A stretch of DNA of 64,000 bases from Cupriavidus necator A5-1. GTDB lineage: Bacteria > Pseudomonadota > Gammaproteobacteria > Burkholderiales > Burkholderiaceae. The stretch is taken from contig NZ_JQLI01000008.1 in assembly GCF_000744095.1 (NCBI RefSeq), forward strand, positions 2,790,001 through 2,854,000. Reading direction: 5' to 3'. The notes beneath the pieces are model-generated. The model worked only from the letters and a program-made list of their open reading frames with translations. It was not told the DNA's origin and did no database searches. The first letter of the stretch is position 1, and every line of letters starts with the position of its first letter. This document shows positions 14,680-24,383 of the stretch, in pieces. The translations under genes were made by a program, and so were the position numbers.

Positions 14680-16428
14680 CTATGCTGCAACTTTTGGGGG
14701 TTGACCGGCCTCGCCGGTAATCAATGACGTACCCGGCTGGACGATGTCGAACTTGACCGGAACCATGTCCAGGCGAAGGTCCTCACCGTCGGCGGTAACG
14801 CGGGTATAGCGGCTACCGTGCAGGTCACCCGGCTCGGGGAAATCCTCGCGGAAGTGGGCGCCGCGGCTGTTTTCACGCGCCAGCGCAGACACAGTGATGA
14901 CGCGCGAGATATCCACGAGGCTTTGCAAGTTCAGCCAGTCGTGCCACGTGACGTTGTAGCGGCGATCTCCGTCGGGCACTCCCATGCCCATCAAGTCGGC
15001 GTGGTGCGATGCGATCGAATCGAGCCCGCGGCGCATCGCAGATTCATGGCGCAGCACGCCCACGTCATCCCACATGGTTTGCGCCAGCGCGTCGCGCAGA
15101 TCGTGAATCGCGCCCGCGCGCCGCGAGAACGGATATTCGGCGCGCTCGATGCCGCCCTGGATCACGCGCCGGTCCGGCTCCTTCCAATGCTGCACACCGG
15201 ATACGTAGGCCGCCATCGAATCGCCCGCAATGCCGCCGAACACGGTCGAATTGGCGACGCCATTCCCACCCAGCCGATTTGCGCCGTGTACACCGCCACA
15301 ATCTTCGCCGGCGGCGAACAACCCGGGCGAGGCCGTGCTGCAATCGACGTTGAACTCAACACCGCCCATCAGGTAGTGGGCCGTCGGCACCACCTCGACC
15401 CGGCCGCCGGCCAGATCGAAGCCGCAATCCTTGCAGCGATTGACCATACCGGGGAAGGTCTTGGCCACCTTCTCCGGTCCGAGGTGGCTCATCTGGATAT
15501 AGATCCCGCCCATCGGCCCGGTCCTGCCGGCCCGCATTTCTGCGTAGATGCCGCGGCTCACCACATCGCGCGTCGCCCGTTCGCCGCGCGCATCGTAATT
15601 CGTCATGAAGCGGTCGCCGTTGCCATTGATCAGGTAGCCCCCCGCGCCGCGCAAACCCTCCTCAAGGACAGTTCCGGTCATGCGGGTGTCCGGACCGCCC
15701 AGCAATCCGGTGGGATGGAACTGCACCATCTCCATGTCCCGCAGGCTCAGGCCGTAGCGCATCGCCATGGCCAGGCCGTCGCACGTCTTGTCGCCCGATG
15801 GCGTGTGATAGCGGTACATGGTCGGGCCCGCGCCGGTGGCCAACAGCACCGCCTTGGCCTGCACCAGACGATAGGTGCCACGGCGCATGTCGATAAACAG
15901 CACGCCAGCGATGCCCGAACCGTCTGCAGCGGGGATCAGCTCGATGGCCCGGTGCTCCTCCATTTCCTCCACATCGAGCGCCCGCACCTGTTCCATCAAC
16001 CGGTTGATGATCTCGATGCCGGTCAGGTCCGCCTTGTGCACCGTACGGTCGAAGCTCTGGCCAGCGAATGCCTTCTGGTGCAGCGTGCCGTCCGGGTTGC
16101 GGTCGAAGAAGCAGCCGATCTCGTTCTCCAGTTCGCGCACCCGTTCGATGGCGCCCTCTACCAGCCGCCAGGCCAGGTCTTGCCGGGGCAGCCACTTCCC
16201 GCCCTCGATCGTGTCCATGAAATGGCGCTCGACCGAATCTCCCGTGGACAGGGCAACGTTGTACCCGCCCTGGACCATGCGCGTGCAACCACATTTGCCG
16301 AGCAGGCCCTTGACCGCCACGGATACCTTCAGCGCAGGATTTGCCTTCTTCGCATGCAGCGCTGCAAACAGACCCGCACCACCGGTGCCGAGGATCAGGA
16401 TGTCCGTCTTGTGGTTCTCGATCTGCAT
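14680..16428 (-). CDS. SdhA/FrdA-like flavoprotein lacking the FAD-linking histidine
   Basis: A 582-residue FAD-dependent dehydrogenase subunit. ILILGTGGAGLFAALHAKKA is the dinucleotide-binding motif; HPTGLLGGPDTRMTG, TAHYLMGGVEFN and GANRLGGNGVANSTVFGG match the catalytic and FAD-binding regions of succinate dehydrogenase/fumarate reductase. In SdhA/FrdA a histidine in SHTVAAQGG binds FAD covalently; here the aligned stretch is GCTRMVQGG with cysteine 48 in that place, so FAD is probably non-covalent, which lowers its redox potential. It directly follows the two membrane-anchor genes. The substrate is likely a succinate-like dicarboxylate, not necessarily succinate. Confidence 0.9.
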   Translation of the reverse strand: MQIENHKTDILILGTGGAGLFAALHAKKANPALKVSVAVKGLLGKCGCTRMVQGGYNVALSTGDSVERHFMDTIEGGKWLPRQDLAWRLVEGAIERVRELENEIGCFFDRNPDGTLHQKAFAGQSFDRTVHKADLTGIEIINRLMEQVRALDVEEMEEHRAIELIPAADGSGIAGVLFIDMRRGTYRLVQAKAVLLATGAGPTMYRYHTPSGDKTCDGLAMAMRYGLSLRDMEMVQFHPTGLLGGPDTRMTGTVLEEGLRGAGGYLINGNGDRFMTNYDARGERATRDVVSRGIYAEMRAGRTGPMGGIYIQMSHLGPEKVAKTFPGMVNRCKDCGFDLAGGRVEVVPTAHYLMGGVEFNVDCSTASPGLFAAGEDCGGVHGANRLGGNGVANSTVFGGIAGDSMAAYVSGVQHWKEPDRRVIQGGIERAEYPFSRRAGAIHDLRDALAQTMWDDVGVLRHESAMRRGLDSIASHHADLMGMGVPDGDRRYNVTWHDWLNLQSLVDISRVITVSALARENSRGAHFREDFPEPGDLHGSRYTRVTADGEDLRLDMVPVKFDIVQPGTSLITGEAGQPPKVAA

Positions 16429-16776
16429 TCAGATTACCCCCAGGGCAAAGATCACGCCCACCAGCAATGACAGTGCGCCACCCCAACTGATCCACGACAG
16501 GCGTGCGTCGCGGGTGGTGCTCCATGGCAGCAGTTCCAGCGCCAGCAGCCGCAGGCCGAAGCACATGTGCATGGACAGCAAAAGGACCAGGCCCCATTCG
16601 CCGAATTTCACCGCGCCCATGTCGGCAAATTTCAGGAATGCGTCCATGCGTGCCCGATCCGCCAACGCCAGGCCCAGGACGTAGAAGTGCGCCGGAAGAA
16701 AGACGCCGAGCGCAAGACCGGACAATCGGTGTCCCAGGAACGCCCAGTAAGCGCGGTGATTGCGCGGTGATTTCAT
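16429..16776 (-). CDS. SdhC/D-like membrane anchor subunit (second)
   Basis: A 115-residue membrane protein with three hydrophobic segments. HRLSGLALGVFLPAHFYVLG near the start and LLLSMHMCFGLRLL in the middle carry histidines in the positions used for heme b in succinate dehydrogenase anchors. The ATG at 16776 overlaps the preceding anchor gene (ATGA), and the stop abuts the ATG of the flavoprotein gene. It anchors the complex in the inner membrane and passes electrons to quinone. Confidence 0.85.
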   Translation of the reverse strand: MKSPRNHRAYWAFLGHRLSGLALGVFLPAHFYVLGLALADRARMDAFLKFADMGAVKFGEWGLVLLLSMHMCFGLRLLALELLPWSTTRDARLSWISWGGALSLLVGVIFALGVI

Positions 16777-17108
16777 GACAAGAGCCCTCCCACCGCTGCC
16801 ACGGCACGCAATCCCATGGTCAGCAGCAGCAGGCCGAACAGAAGGCACAGCGTTGATGCCGCACCGCGGCTCAGGCGTGCCCACTCGATCAGGATGTTGC
16901 GCAGGCCGATCGGAACGTGAACCGCCACGCTGAGCACAAACAGCGAGTAGAACGGGATCCAGAGCCAGCTTCCCTGCGTGCGCGACAGGATCTCGGCAGC
17001 AGTCAGGCCGCCGCGCACCGCATAGAGGATGACCGCCAGGTGCACCAGCACGAACGGCGCCATGATCATGGCCGTGAGGCGCTGCAGGGCGAACAGGCGC
17101 GACTCCAT
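16773..17108 (-). CDS. SdhC/D-like membrane anchor subunit (first)
   Basis: A 111-residue protein with three membrane segments (MAPFVLVHLAVILYAV, WIPFYSLFVLSVAVHVPIGL, STLCLLFGLLLLTMGL). Histidines in the first two segments could ligate heme b. Begins MESRLFALQRLTAM, the R-L-T-A/S pattern common to Sdh anchors near the quinone site. It starts three bases after the stop of the iron-sulfur subunit gene and overlaps the next anchor gene. Low sequence conservation is normal for this family; the call rests mainly on position and topology. Confidence 0.85.
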   Translation of the reverse strand: MESRLFALQRLTAMIMAPFVLVHLAVILYAVRGGLTAAEILSRTQGSWLWIPFYSLFVLSVAVHVPIGLRNILIEWARLSRGAASTLCLLFGLLLLTMGLRAVAAVGGLLS

Positions 17109-17110
17109 GT

Positions 17111-17845
17111 TCAACCTCCTCCCCTCAGGAACTGCAGCAGCGCGTTCTTCTTCAGGCCGGCGATGCTGCCCGTCGGGCTCAGGCTGACCGGGCAATGCGT
17201 CATGCAGTTTCCCTGGGAGTGACAGGCATTGCATCCGCTACCCGACGTCGCCTTGTGCAGCACGTCTTTGGGGTCAGCATGCCGTTCGTCGTTGAATAGC
17301 GTCCATGCCCTGTTCAGCGCCGCCGGGCCCAGGTATTCCTTGTCCCACGACACGACGTCGCAAGCGGCATAGCAGACGCCGCAGTTGATGCACTCGATTG
17401 CGGCATCGGCCATCTTGCGCTTGCGGCTGGCCGGCGACACCGCGGCGGGCGGGTCATTGCGCGTGGCAGTACCGATGAAGGTGTTGCCCGCCTTCTTCCA
17501 CTTCTCGAAGAACTCGGACATGTCCACCACCAGGTCCTTGATGCGGGGCATGTTGCGCAAAGGCTCGATGACGATCACGCCGTCTTCCTCCACGCGGCTG
17601 ACGTGCGTGCGGCAGGTCCAGCGCGGGCGGCCGTTGACCGTCATCGCGCAGGAACCACACACGCCCACCCGGCATGCGAAACGGTAGGACAGCGTCGGGT
17701 CGATCCGGCGCTGCACTTCGGTGACCACGTCGAGAACCGTCTGGTTCTCGCGCCACGGCACCTCGTAGGTGGTGAAACTGCCCTCGCCGGTGCCGCGTGC
17801 AATGCGTACCGTGAGCGTGCGGTGCGCGGCCTTTGTCGCCTCCAT
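17111..17845 (-). CDS. SdhB/FrdB-like iron-sulfur subunit
   Basis: A 244-residue protein and first gene of the operon. The N-terminal ferredoxin domain has CRVGVCGSC then WTC for the [2Fe-2S] centre; the C-terminal domain has CINCGVCYAAC and CNACHSQGNCMTHCP for the [4Fe-4S] and [3Fe-4S] centres. It passes electrons from the flavoprotein to the membrane anchors. The ATG at 17845 follows GGGAGACAGAA; the frame stays open to 17998 without similarity. The upstream 17950-18030 stretch is unusually AT-rich (TTAATTAAT, AATAATAATTAAG) and probably holds the operon promoter. Confidence 0.92.
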   Translation of the reverse strand: MEATKAAHRTLTVRIARGTGEGSFTTYEVPWRENQTVLDVVTEVQRRIDPTLSYRFACRVGVCGSCAMTVNGRPRWTCRTHVSRVEEDGVIVIEPLRNMPRIKDLVVDMSEFFEKWKKAGNTFIGTATRNDPPAAVSPASRKRKMADAAIECINCGVCYAACDVVSWDKEYLGPAALNRAWTLFNDERHADPKDVLHKATSGSGCNACHSQGNCMTHCPVSLSPTGSIAGLKKNALLQFLRGGG

Positions 17846-18070
17846 TTCTGTCTCCCGTTTCAGTCGATGCGCTGACGCGCCATCTTGGTTCCGCGCGCAT
17901 ACCGGCGCTGGATGACCTCTCCGTACCGACCGCATTCCGGCCGTGATCTGTCGTGGATGAGTTGAAACGAGTTTAATTAATCGGTATTTCTGAATCAATA
18001 ATAATTAAGTTGATATTTTTTGAAGTTATCCTCGTAAAGTGGCCTTTACGCACCTCATTTCGACGAGGCG

Positions 18071-19036
18071 TCAAAGAAGTGTCGGCGGCTTGGACTCGAA
18101 TCCCTCTGAAAACGTCTCTCGCAGGTAATCGACAAAGATCTGTGACACGCGCGACGCGTGCGCGGAATAGGGGCGGATCGCGTACAGCCAGTCACCGAAT
18201 GCCCCCGTCGCACGCCATTCGGGAAGCACCTCTACGAGCCGCCCCGTCTCCAGCGCCGACTGTGCGCTGAAATCAGGCAGCAGCGCGATGCCAAGCCCCT
18301 CGATGGCCGCGTCACGCAACGCCTCGCTGTTGTTCACAGCCAGCGGACCGGCAACGGGTACGGTCACGGGATCGGCATGTCCCGCCTCTGCGCCCGCGAT
18401 CATCGGCACAAACGTCCAGGTAGGCGTGCCTTGCACGCGCGGATAGTGCAGGCAGGCATGTTGAGCCAATGCCTGTGGCGCGTGGGGCGTGCCTCTTGCG
18501 CGCAGGTAGGAGCGGCTCGCAACCAGCAGGGTGCGTGTAGCGGCCAAGGTCCAGGCCACGTGGGTTTCCGGCGGTGCGGAAGTGTGGCGCACGGCTATGT
18601 CAAAGCCCTCCTGCGCCAACGGCCGTACGCGGTCCGACATGTCGAGTTCGATCTGGACCTGCGGGTAGCGACGCAGGAAGTCCGGTAGCCGGGGAACCAG
18701 TTGCTGCCTGGCAAAGGCCACCGGAGCGGTGACGCGCAGGAAACCGCGCGGGGCACCGGCGAGATCGCGCACATTGGCAAAGCCGGTGGCAATCTGCTCG
18801 AAAGCGCCGCGCATCGATTCCACCAGCTGCCGGCCGGCATCGGTCAGCGTGGCGCTGCGTGTCGTGCGCTGTACCAGCATGATGCCGGCCGATTTTTCCA
18901 GGTCGGCAATATGCTGGCTCATCGAGGCCTTGCTGACCCCGAGTCGGGCTGCAGCCTTGCTGAAACTGCCCTGTTGATGCAGCACCACGAGCCAATGCAG
19001 GTGCTCCCAAAGATCCTCCACGTCGCCTTGTCTCAT
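18071..19036 (-). CDS. LysR-family regulator divergent from mmsA
   Basis: A 321-residue LysR protein: LHWLVVLHQQGSFSKAAARL then SKASMSQHIADLEKSAG in the DNA-binding domain, and an effector domain of the CrgA-like group (GFLRVTAPVAFARQQLVPRL). It is transcribed away from mmsA across a 185-base interval, the usual layout for a regulator and its target. By inference it responds to an intermediate of valine, myo-inositol or beta-alanine type catabolism. The alternative is that it controls only itself and mmsA is constitutive. Confidence 0.92.
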   Translation of the reverse strand: MRQGDVEDLWEHLHWLVVLHQQGSFSKAAARLGVSKASMSQHIADLEKSAGIMLVQRTTRSATLTDAGRQLVESMRGAFEQIATGFANVRDLAGAPRGFLRVTAPVAFARQQLVPRLPDFLRRYPQVQIELDMSDRVRPLAQEGFDIAVRHTSAPPETHVAWTLAATRTLLVASRSYLRARGTPHAPQALAQHACLHYPRVQGTPTWTFVPMIAGAEAGHADPVTVPVAGPLAVNNSEALRDAAIEGLGIALLPDFSAQSALETGRLVEVLPEWRATGAFGDWLYAIRPYSAHASRVSQIFVDYLRETFSEGFESKPPTLL

Positions 19037-19221
19037 GTCTGACTGCCTCTTTCATTACTTGAGCCGATGGATTTTTTGTATCTCTGGCATGGTAGTAGCA
19101 AAAATTCCTGAACAGTGAATTCGGCGACGGGTGACTACCCGGTAGCCACAGGTCTCCATACACTGCGTCAACCATCGACGCGGCGAGCCATTGGGCCGCT
19201 ACACAACGACAGGGGATGCCC

Positions 19222-20736
<1,515 letters not shown>

Positions 20737-20836
20737 AGGGAAAGGGCGACAGCAACATCCCCCACTGGTGCTGCCGCTGATTGCGAATCATTTTCGCTTG
20801 CACTATGCTGAAGCCTCCCACGAACGGAGACTTCCT

Positions 20837-21103
20837 ATGCTTAGAATTGGCGCGCTGATGGCAATGATCCTGGTGTCCGGTTCCGCGCTGGCCAGCGCGA
20901 AATGCCCCGCGCACCCCAAGAGCGAATGGATGAAGGAAAGCGACGCCCGCGCCAGGATCGAAGCGCAGGGCTACAACATCAAGAAGTTCAAGGTAGATGG
21001 AAACTGCTACGAGATCTACGGCACGACCAAGGAGGGGAAGAAGGCGGAGATCTATTTCGATACCAAGACACTTGACGTGGTAAAGGCGGAAATAGAAAAG
21101 TAA
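20837..21103 (+). CDS. Secreted PepSY-domain protein
   Basis: An 88-residue protein: signal peptide ending at ALASAKCP, then one PepSY domain (EWMKESDARARIEAQGYNIK, KVDGNCYEIYG, EIYFDTKTLDVVKAEIEK). PepSY proteins are small periplasmic modulators, often of peptidases or of redox partners. It lies 25 bases before a cytochrome b561-type gene, a pairing seen in many proteobacteria where the PepSY protein and the b-type cytochrome form an electron-transfer pair. The ATG follows CGGAGA. Confidence 0.85.
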   Translation: MLRIGALMAMILVSGSALASAKCPAHPKSEWMKESDARARIEAQGYNIKKFKVDGNCYEIYGTTKEGKKAEIYFDTKTLDVVKAEIEK

Positions 21104-21128
21104 CGTCGCGCCTTCCTGTACCCGCGCC

Positions 21129-21752
21129 GTGAAGCCGCCGCGCCCGTCCGTCCTGGTCTGGGACCCCATTGTCCGTATCACGCACTGGGCCGTGGCGGCA
21201 CTGGTGCTGTGGGACCTGTACGAGGATTCCGGCGGGCCGCTGCACCGCAATCTTGGCTACGCGGCCGCGTGCCTGATGCTGGTCCGCGTGGTCTGGGGAA
21301 TGGTGGGCAACGGCGCGGCGAATTTCCGCGAATGGGTTCCCGGCCGCACAGGCGTTGTCGCATACATCAAAGCCGCTGTTGCCGGGCATCCGCCCCGCTA
21401 CCTTGGCCACAATCCACTGGGCGCGACGATGATGCTGGCGCTGTGGGCCCTCATCCTCTCACTGGCCGCCACCGGCTGGATATCGCGGCTGGATATGTTC
21501 TGGGGCGAGGACTGGCCCAAGGACGTCCATGGCATCACCGCATACGTGCTGTTGGCGCTGGTGTGCGTCCACATTGGCGCCGCGATTCTCATGAGCCGGC
21601 TGCACAAGGAGAACCTGACCCTGGCCATGGTGACCGGCAGGAAGCCGGCGGGGGATCAAGGCAACCCATCGCCGGAGGATGAATCCGCACGCCCAGCGGG
21701 CTCACCAGCGATCCCGAACTCCCCTGCTGTATTGCCGGACCGCCGCGCGTAG
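21129..21752 (+). CDS. Cytochrome b561-type membrane protein
   Basis: A 207-residue membrane protein with four hydrophobic segments. VWDPIVRITHWAVAALVLWD and HGITAYVLLALVCVHIGAAI contain the heme b histidines of the prokaryotic cytochrome b561/Ni-Fe hydrogenase b-subunit family. The C-terminal 45 residues are proline- and charge-rich and outside the domain. The start is GTG 25 bases after the PepSY gene, suggesting one transcript. Likely shuttles electrons across the inner membrane; the donor is unknown. Confidence 0.88.
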   Translation: MKPPRPSVLVWDPIVRITHWAVAALVLWDLYEDSGGPLHRNLGYAAACLMLVRVVWGMVGNGAANFREWVPGRTGVVAYIKAAVAGHPPRYLGHNPLGATMMLALWALILSLAATGWISRLDMFWGEDWPKDVHGITAYVLLALVCVHIGAAILMSRLHKENLTLAMVTGRKPAGDQGNPSPEDESARPAGSPAIPNSPAVLPDRRA

Positions 21753-21851
21753 TATCCCCACGAACTGCTCCATGGCATCCGACGGCCGCTCATTCTTCCG
21801 GGTGGCAATGCCGTAGCCCGCCATGGCGCGCAGGATAGCGGCAGCTCTGCC
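21702..21851 (-). pseudogene. Possible C-terminal remnant of a LysR-type regulator
   Basis: Minus-strand reading gives AAILRAMAGYGIATRKNERP then SDAMEQFVGILRAAVRQ and a stop. The segment resembles the end of a LysR effector domain, where a GYGI(A/V)TR strand is followed by a last amphipathic helix. Nothing of the N-terminal domain remains, and the fragment overlaps the end of the cytochrome gene on the other strand. The match is short. Confidence 0.35.
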
Positions 21852-21874
21852 ACTTTTCCATCCCAACGCGAAAG

Positions 21875-21895
21875 ATATGTTGCAGTGCAACATAT
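21875..21895. promoter_or_regulatory. Perfect 10-bp inverted repeat, candidate PhaR-type operator
   Basis: ATATGTTGCA-N1-TGCAACATAT, a perfect palindrome in an AT-rich pocket, followed at 21903-21916 by a second repeat TATGCT-N2-AGCATA. TTGCA/TGCAA half-sites resemble those reported for the PHB-granule regulator PhaR, and a phasin-like gene starts 215 bases downstream. The assignment to PhaR is an inference. Confidence 0.4.
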
Positions 21896-22109
21896 ATACG
21901 CCTATGCTTGAGCATACGCTGGATCGGCGAGAAACAAAGCCTACCCAGACGCCCTCATGAATGCGAGTGCGCCCCCCGTGCTTGTCGCGGCCTGACCTGT
22001 TCAGTCGTCGGCAAGCTGGGCCTCTACCCGACGAGTCTTCGAACGTAGAGCCCCAGGATCCTCACCCTCTTCCACTGTCCGGATCAAACGGACACCCAAG
22101 GAAAACACC

Positions 22110-22601
22110 TTGCCTTCTTCCGCTATCTCCCAGCCCGTCATTGATGTTTCCACAAACTGGTCGCGCCTCTTTAGTGAAATGTGCGAATTGCTCCAGGCGA
22201 CGATCCATGTCGTCACCGTTCGCACAACGCGCATGGCGATTGCGGGTCCGTCGCCTGATGAGCAGGACCGGCGCGAATTCAGCCTCATGAGTGTTGAAAA
22301 GGGGGAGGCCGCATCCGAATCGATGCTTGCGATGCAATCGGGATTGATGAATCTGACCATCGTGCTCGCAAAGGACACCAGCGATCATCTCTGGGCTACA
22401 TCCGCTGCAGCTACGACGCTGGCGTCGAGTCGTTCGGCCGAGCAATGGTTCGAACGCCAGATCGAACTCTTGAGGTTGGCAACCGACTTCCCCGCCAGTC
22501 CCCTGCAATTGGTCAGTTCGGCGACATCCCTGATGCAGGAGATCCTCGCGCCGATTCACGGCCGTGCGACGGCAAATGCGAGACGCCTGAGCGCGGCATG
22601 A
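22110..22601 (+). CDS. Phasin-like granule-associated protein (tentative)
   Basis: A 163-residue helical protein without signal peptide or membrane segment. The layout resembles phasins: an amphipathic first half (NWSRLFSEMCELLQATIHVV), a central LAMQSGLMNLTIVLAKDTS and a second half with WFERQIELLRLATDFPASPL then SATSLMQEILAPIHGRA. Phasins coat polyhydroxybutyrate granules. The start is TTG with AAGGA 8 bases upstream; no ATG fits. It is an unusual member if it is one, with few of the alanine-rich repeats of PhaP1. It could also be an unrelated helical protein. Confidence 0.5.
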   Translation: MPSSAISQPVIDVSTNWSRLFSEMCELLQATIHVVTVRTTRMAIAGPSPDEQDRREFSLMSVEKGEAASESMLAMQSGLMNLTIVLAKDTSDHLWATSAAATTLASSRSAEQWFERQIELLRLATDFPASPLQLVSSATSLMQEILAPIHGRATANARRLSAA

Positions 22602-22861
22602 ACGCCATCGCTGGCGATGCTCGTGGCCCGTGCTGAAGTTCAGCTTTTTCGGGCCGTAGCCAGGTACTTGGGTTGGCCAGCCATCGCACCTGCGACCGCA
22701 TCGCTGCCACGATCCCGGCCGATGAGATGTTGCAGAAGCGCACCAGCCGCGGAGCGGCAATGCTTTCCAGCCCTTGCATGCTGGGCAGCTTTTGCTATCC
22801 TTCGCCGGTGCGCTGCAACTGAGTCCAGCCTGCAGGCGCGCATTTCCAACCAGACACGACT

Positions 22862-23293
22862 ATGGCCACGAAAGCAAAACCTGTAGCAAAGACTGCCACG
22901 AAGACCGCTGCAAAGAAGGCTGCTCCGGCGAAGAACGCCGCTCCGGCCAAGAAGGCTGCCGCGCCTGCCCCGGTCGCCAAGCCGCTGAAGGACACGTTCA
23001 CCAAGTCCACCCTGCTGGCACACCTTGTCGCCCAGACCGAACTGGACAAGAAGACCGTGCAGACCGTGCTTACCCATCTTGAAAGCACCATGGTGGGCGC
23101 GATTCACAAGAAGGGCGCGGGTGAGTTCACGCTGCCGGGTCTGTTCAAGGTGTCGGCCATTCAAGTGCCGGCCACGAAGAAGCGCTTCGGGAAGAACCCG
23201 TTCACCGGCGAAGATCAATGGTTTGCCGCAAAGCCAGCCAGCGTGAAGGTGAAGGTGCGTCCGATGAAGAAGCTGAAGGACGCCGCGCTGTAA
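22862..23293 (+). CDS. HU-family DNA-binding protein with histone H1-like N-terminal tail
   Basis: A 143-residue protein. The first 40 residues are a lysine/alanine/proline tail (KTATKTAAKKAAPAK repeats) like eukaryotic H1 and like AlgP. Then a single HU/IHF fold: FTKSTLLAHLVAQTELDKKT, GAGEFTLPGLFKVSA and the DNA-bending arm RFGKNPFTGEDQWF, where proline in KNPFTGE is the intercalating residue. It binds and compacts DNA non-specifically. Followed by a strong terminator, and alone in its transcript. Tailed HU proteins occur in Cupriavidus, Ralstonia and Bordetella. Confidence 0.93.
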   Translation: MATKAKPVAKTATKTAAKKAAPAKNAAPAKKAAAPAPVAKPLKDTFTKSTLLAHLVAQTELDKKTVQTVLTHLESTMVGAIHKKGAGEFTLPGLFKVSAIQVPATKKRFGKNPFTGEDQWFAAKPASVKVKVRPMKKLKDAAL

Positions 23294-23326
23294 TCGCGCG
23301 CCTGGCCAACCGGCCGTCCCGAAAGA

Positions 23327-23362
23327 AAAGACCCGGAATCTCGCGATTCCGGGTCTTTTTTT
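23327..23362 (+). terminator. Strong intrinsic terminator after the HU gene
   Basis: AAAGACCCGGAATC, loop TCGC, then GATTCCGGGTCTTT running into seven T: a perfect 14-bp stem. The A-rich start also lets it act on the minus strand, where the gene at 23391-24299 ends. Confidence 0.92.
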
Positions 23363-23390
23363 CATCGCTGGACTACAGCTCGCAGATGCC

Positions 23391-24299
23391 TCACGGCTCC
23401 TGCATCGTCACCCCATATCCCGCAAAGATCCGCTCCAGCGTGCCCTTCTTGCGCAGCGCGTTCAGCGCATTCTCCAGCGATTCCGCCAGGTCCCTCTGGC
23501 CGGCCTTGATGGCCATGCCCACGGCCCAGCCGCGCGGCGGCAGCAGCGGCGAGCTGATATCCGCCGTGGCAAAACGGACGGCGGATTGATCGGCGGCCTT
23601 GAGCGCGCTTTCGTATTGCGCGCGCGTCACCATCGCCGCAGCGATCTCACCGGCGAACAGCGCGCGCAGCGCGTCTTCGGCTTCGGGGTAGATCCTGACC
23701 TTGTCGCGCAAGGCGCCGCCCGCGCCGGCCAGCAGGGCATTGGCGCCGGCTGAGCCGGCGGCTGCGCCGGTCGGCTGCCCGGCCAGGTCCGCCAGGTTGC
23801 GGACGGCCGGCAGGCGCTGGCGGTCCAGCACCAGCACGAAGGTCTCGCGGTAATAGGGCGCGAAGATCAGCGCCTTGTCGTTCTCGCGCATGAAGGCCCG
23901 GTCGACCGGTACGTGCAGCATCACGTCCGCCGGGCCGTAGCCCAGGTAATGGCCGCGCCAGACCATGGCGCGCAGGTCGTCCGACATATTTTCATCGGCG
24001 TCGAACGGCAACAGCGACACCGACAAACCCAGCTCCTCGCCCAATGCCCTGGCCAGCGCCACATCGATGCCCGCGTACTGGCTGCCCGCCGCCGCGGAGA
24101 ACGGCGGCAAGCCTTTGTAGACCGCAACTTTCAGGGTGCCACTCTGGCGGATCCGGTCTAGGTCTGCCATGGCGGGCTGCATGCCGAGCAGTGCGATGGC
24201 AGCCAGCAAGGCGCCGCACAGCCAGCGCATGGCATTGGCCGCGGACGCCGGCGGCTGGATCACGGAACGCCTCGGGCCACGGGCAGGGCTGGCAGGCAT
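23391..24299 (-). CDS. Periplasmic binding protein of the quinoprotein locus (MxaJ/XoxJ-like)
   Basis: A 302-residue solute-binding-fold protein. The signal segment WLCGALLAAIALLGMQPAMA is followed by DLDRIRQSGTLKVAVYKGLPPFSA, typical of amino-acid-type binding proteins, and GGHY-type central sequence VWRGHYLGYGPADVMLHVPVDRA, which is characteristic of the group found beside PQQ dehydrogenases. These proteins are thought to help dehydrogenase maturation or metal loading, not nutrient uptake. The start at 24299 has GGAGAC. It follows pedF by 84 bases and probably shares its sigma54 promoter. Confidence 0.85.
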   Translation of the reverse strand: MPASPARGPRRSVIQPPASAANAMRWLCGALLAAIALLGMQPAMADLDRIRQSGTLKVAVYKGLPPFSAAAGSQYAGIDVALARALGEELGLSVSLLPFDADENMSDDLRAMVWRGHYLGYGPADVMLHVPVDRAFMRENDKALIFAPYYRETFVLVLDRQRLPAVRNLADLAGQPTGAAAGSAGANALLAGAGGALRDKVRIYPEAEDALRALFAGEIAAAMVTRAQYESALKAADQSAVRFATADISSPLLPPRGWAVGMAIKAGQRDLAESLENALNALRKKGTLERIFAGYGVTMQEP

Positions 24300-24383
24300 G
24301 GGGGTCTCCTCACGTTTTTATTGGGCCCCGCCACTGCGGGGCCGGAAGCAGGACGATGGCAAAGGATCTGGCAGACCCTCCCC

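Noticed and set aside
13055..17845. The operon as the standard TCA-cycle sdhCDAB plus fumarase.
   Set aside because: Gene order (B, anchors, A), the missing FAD-linking histidine and the added amidohydrolase argue for a specialised pathway.
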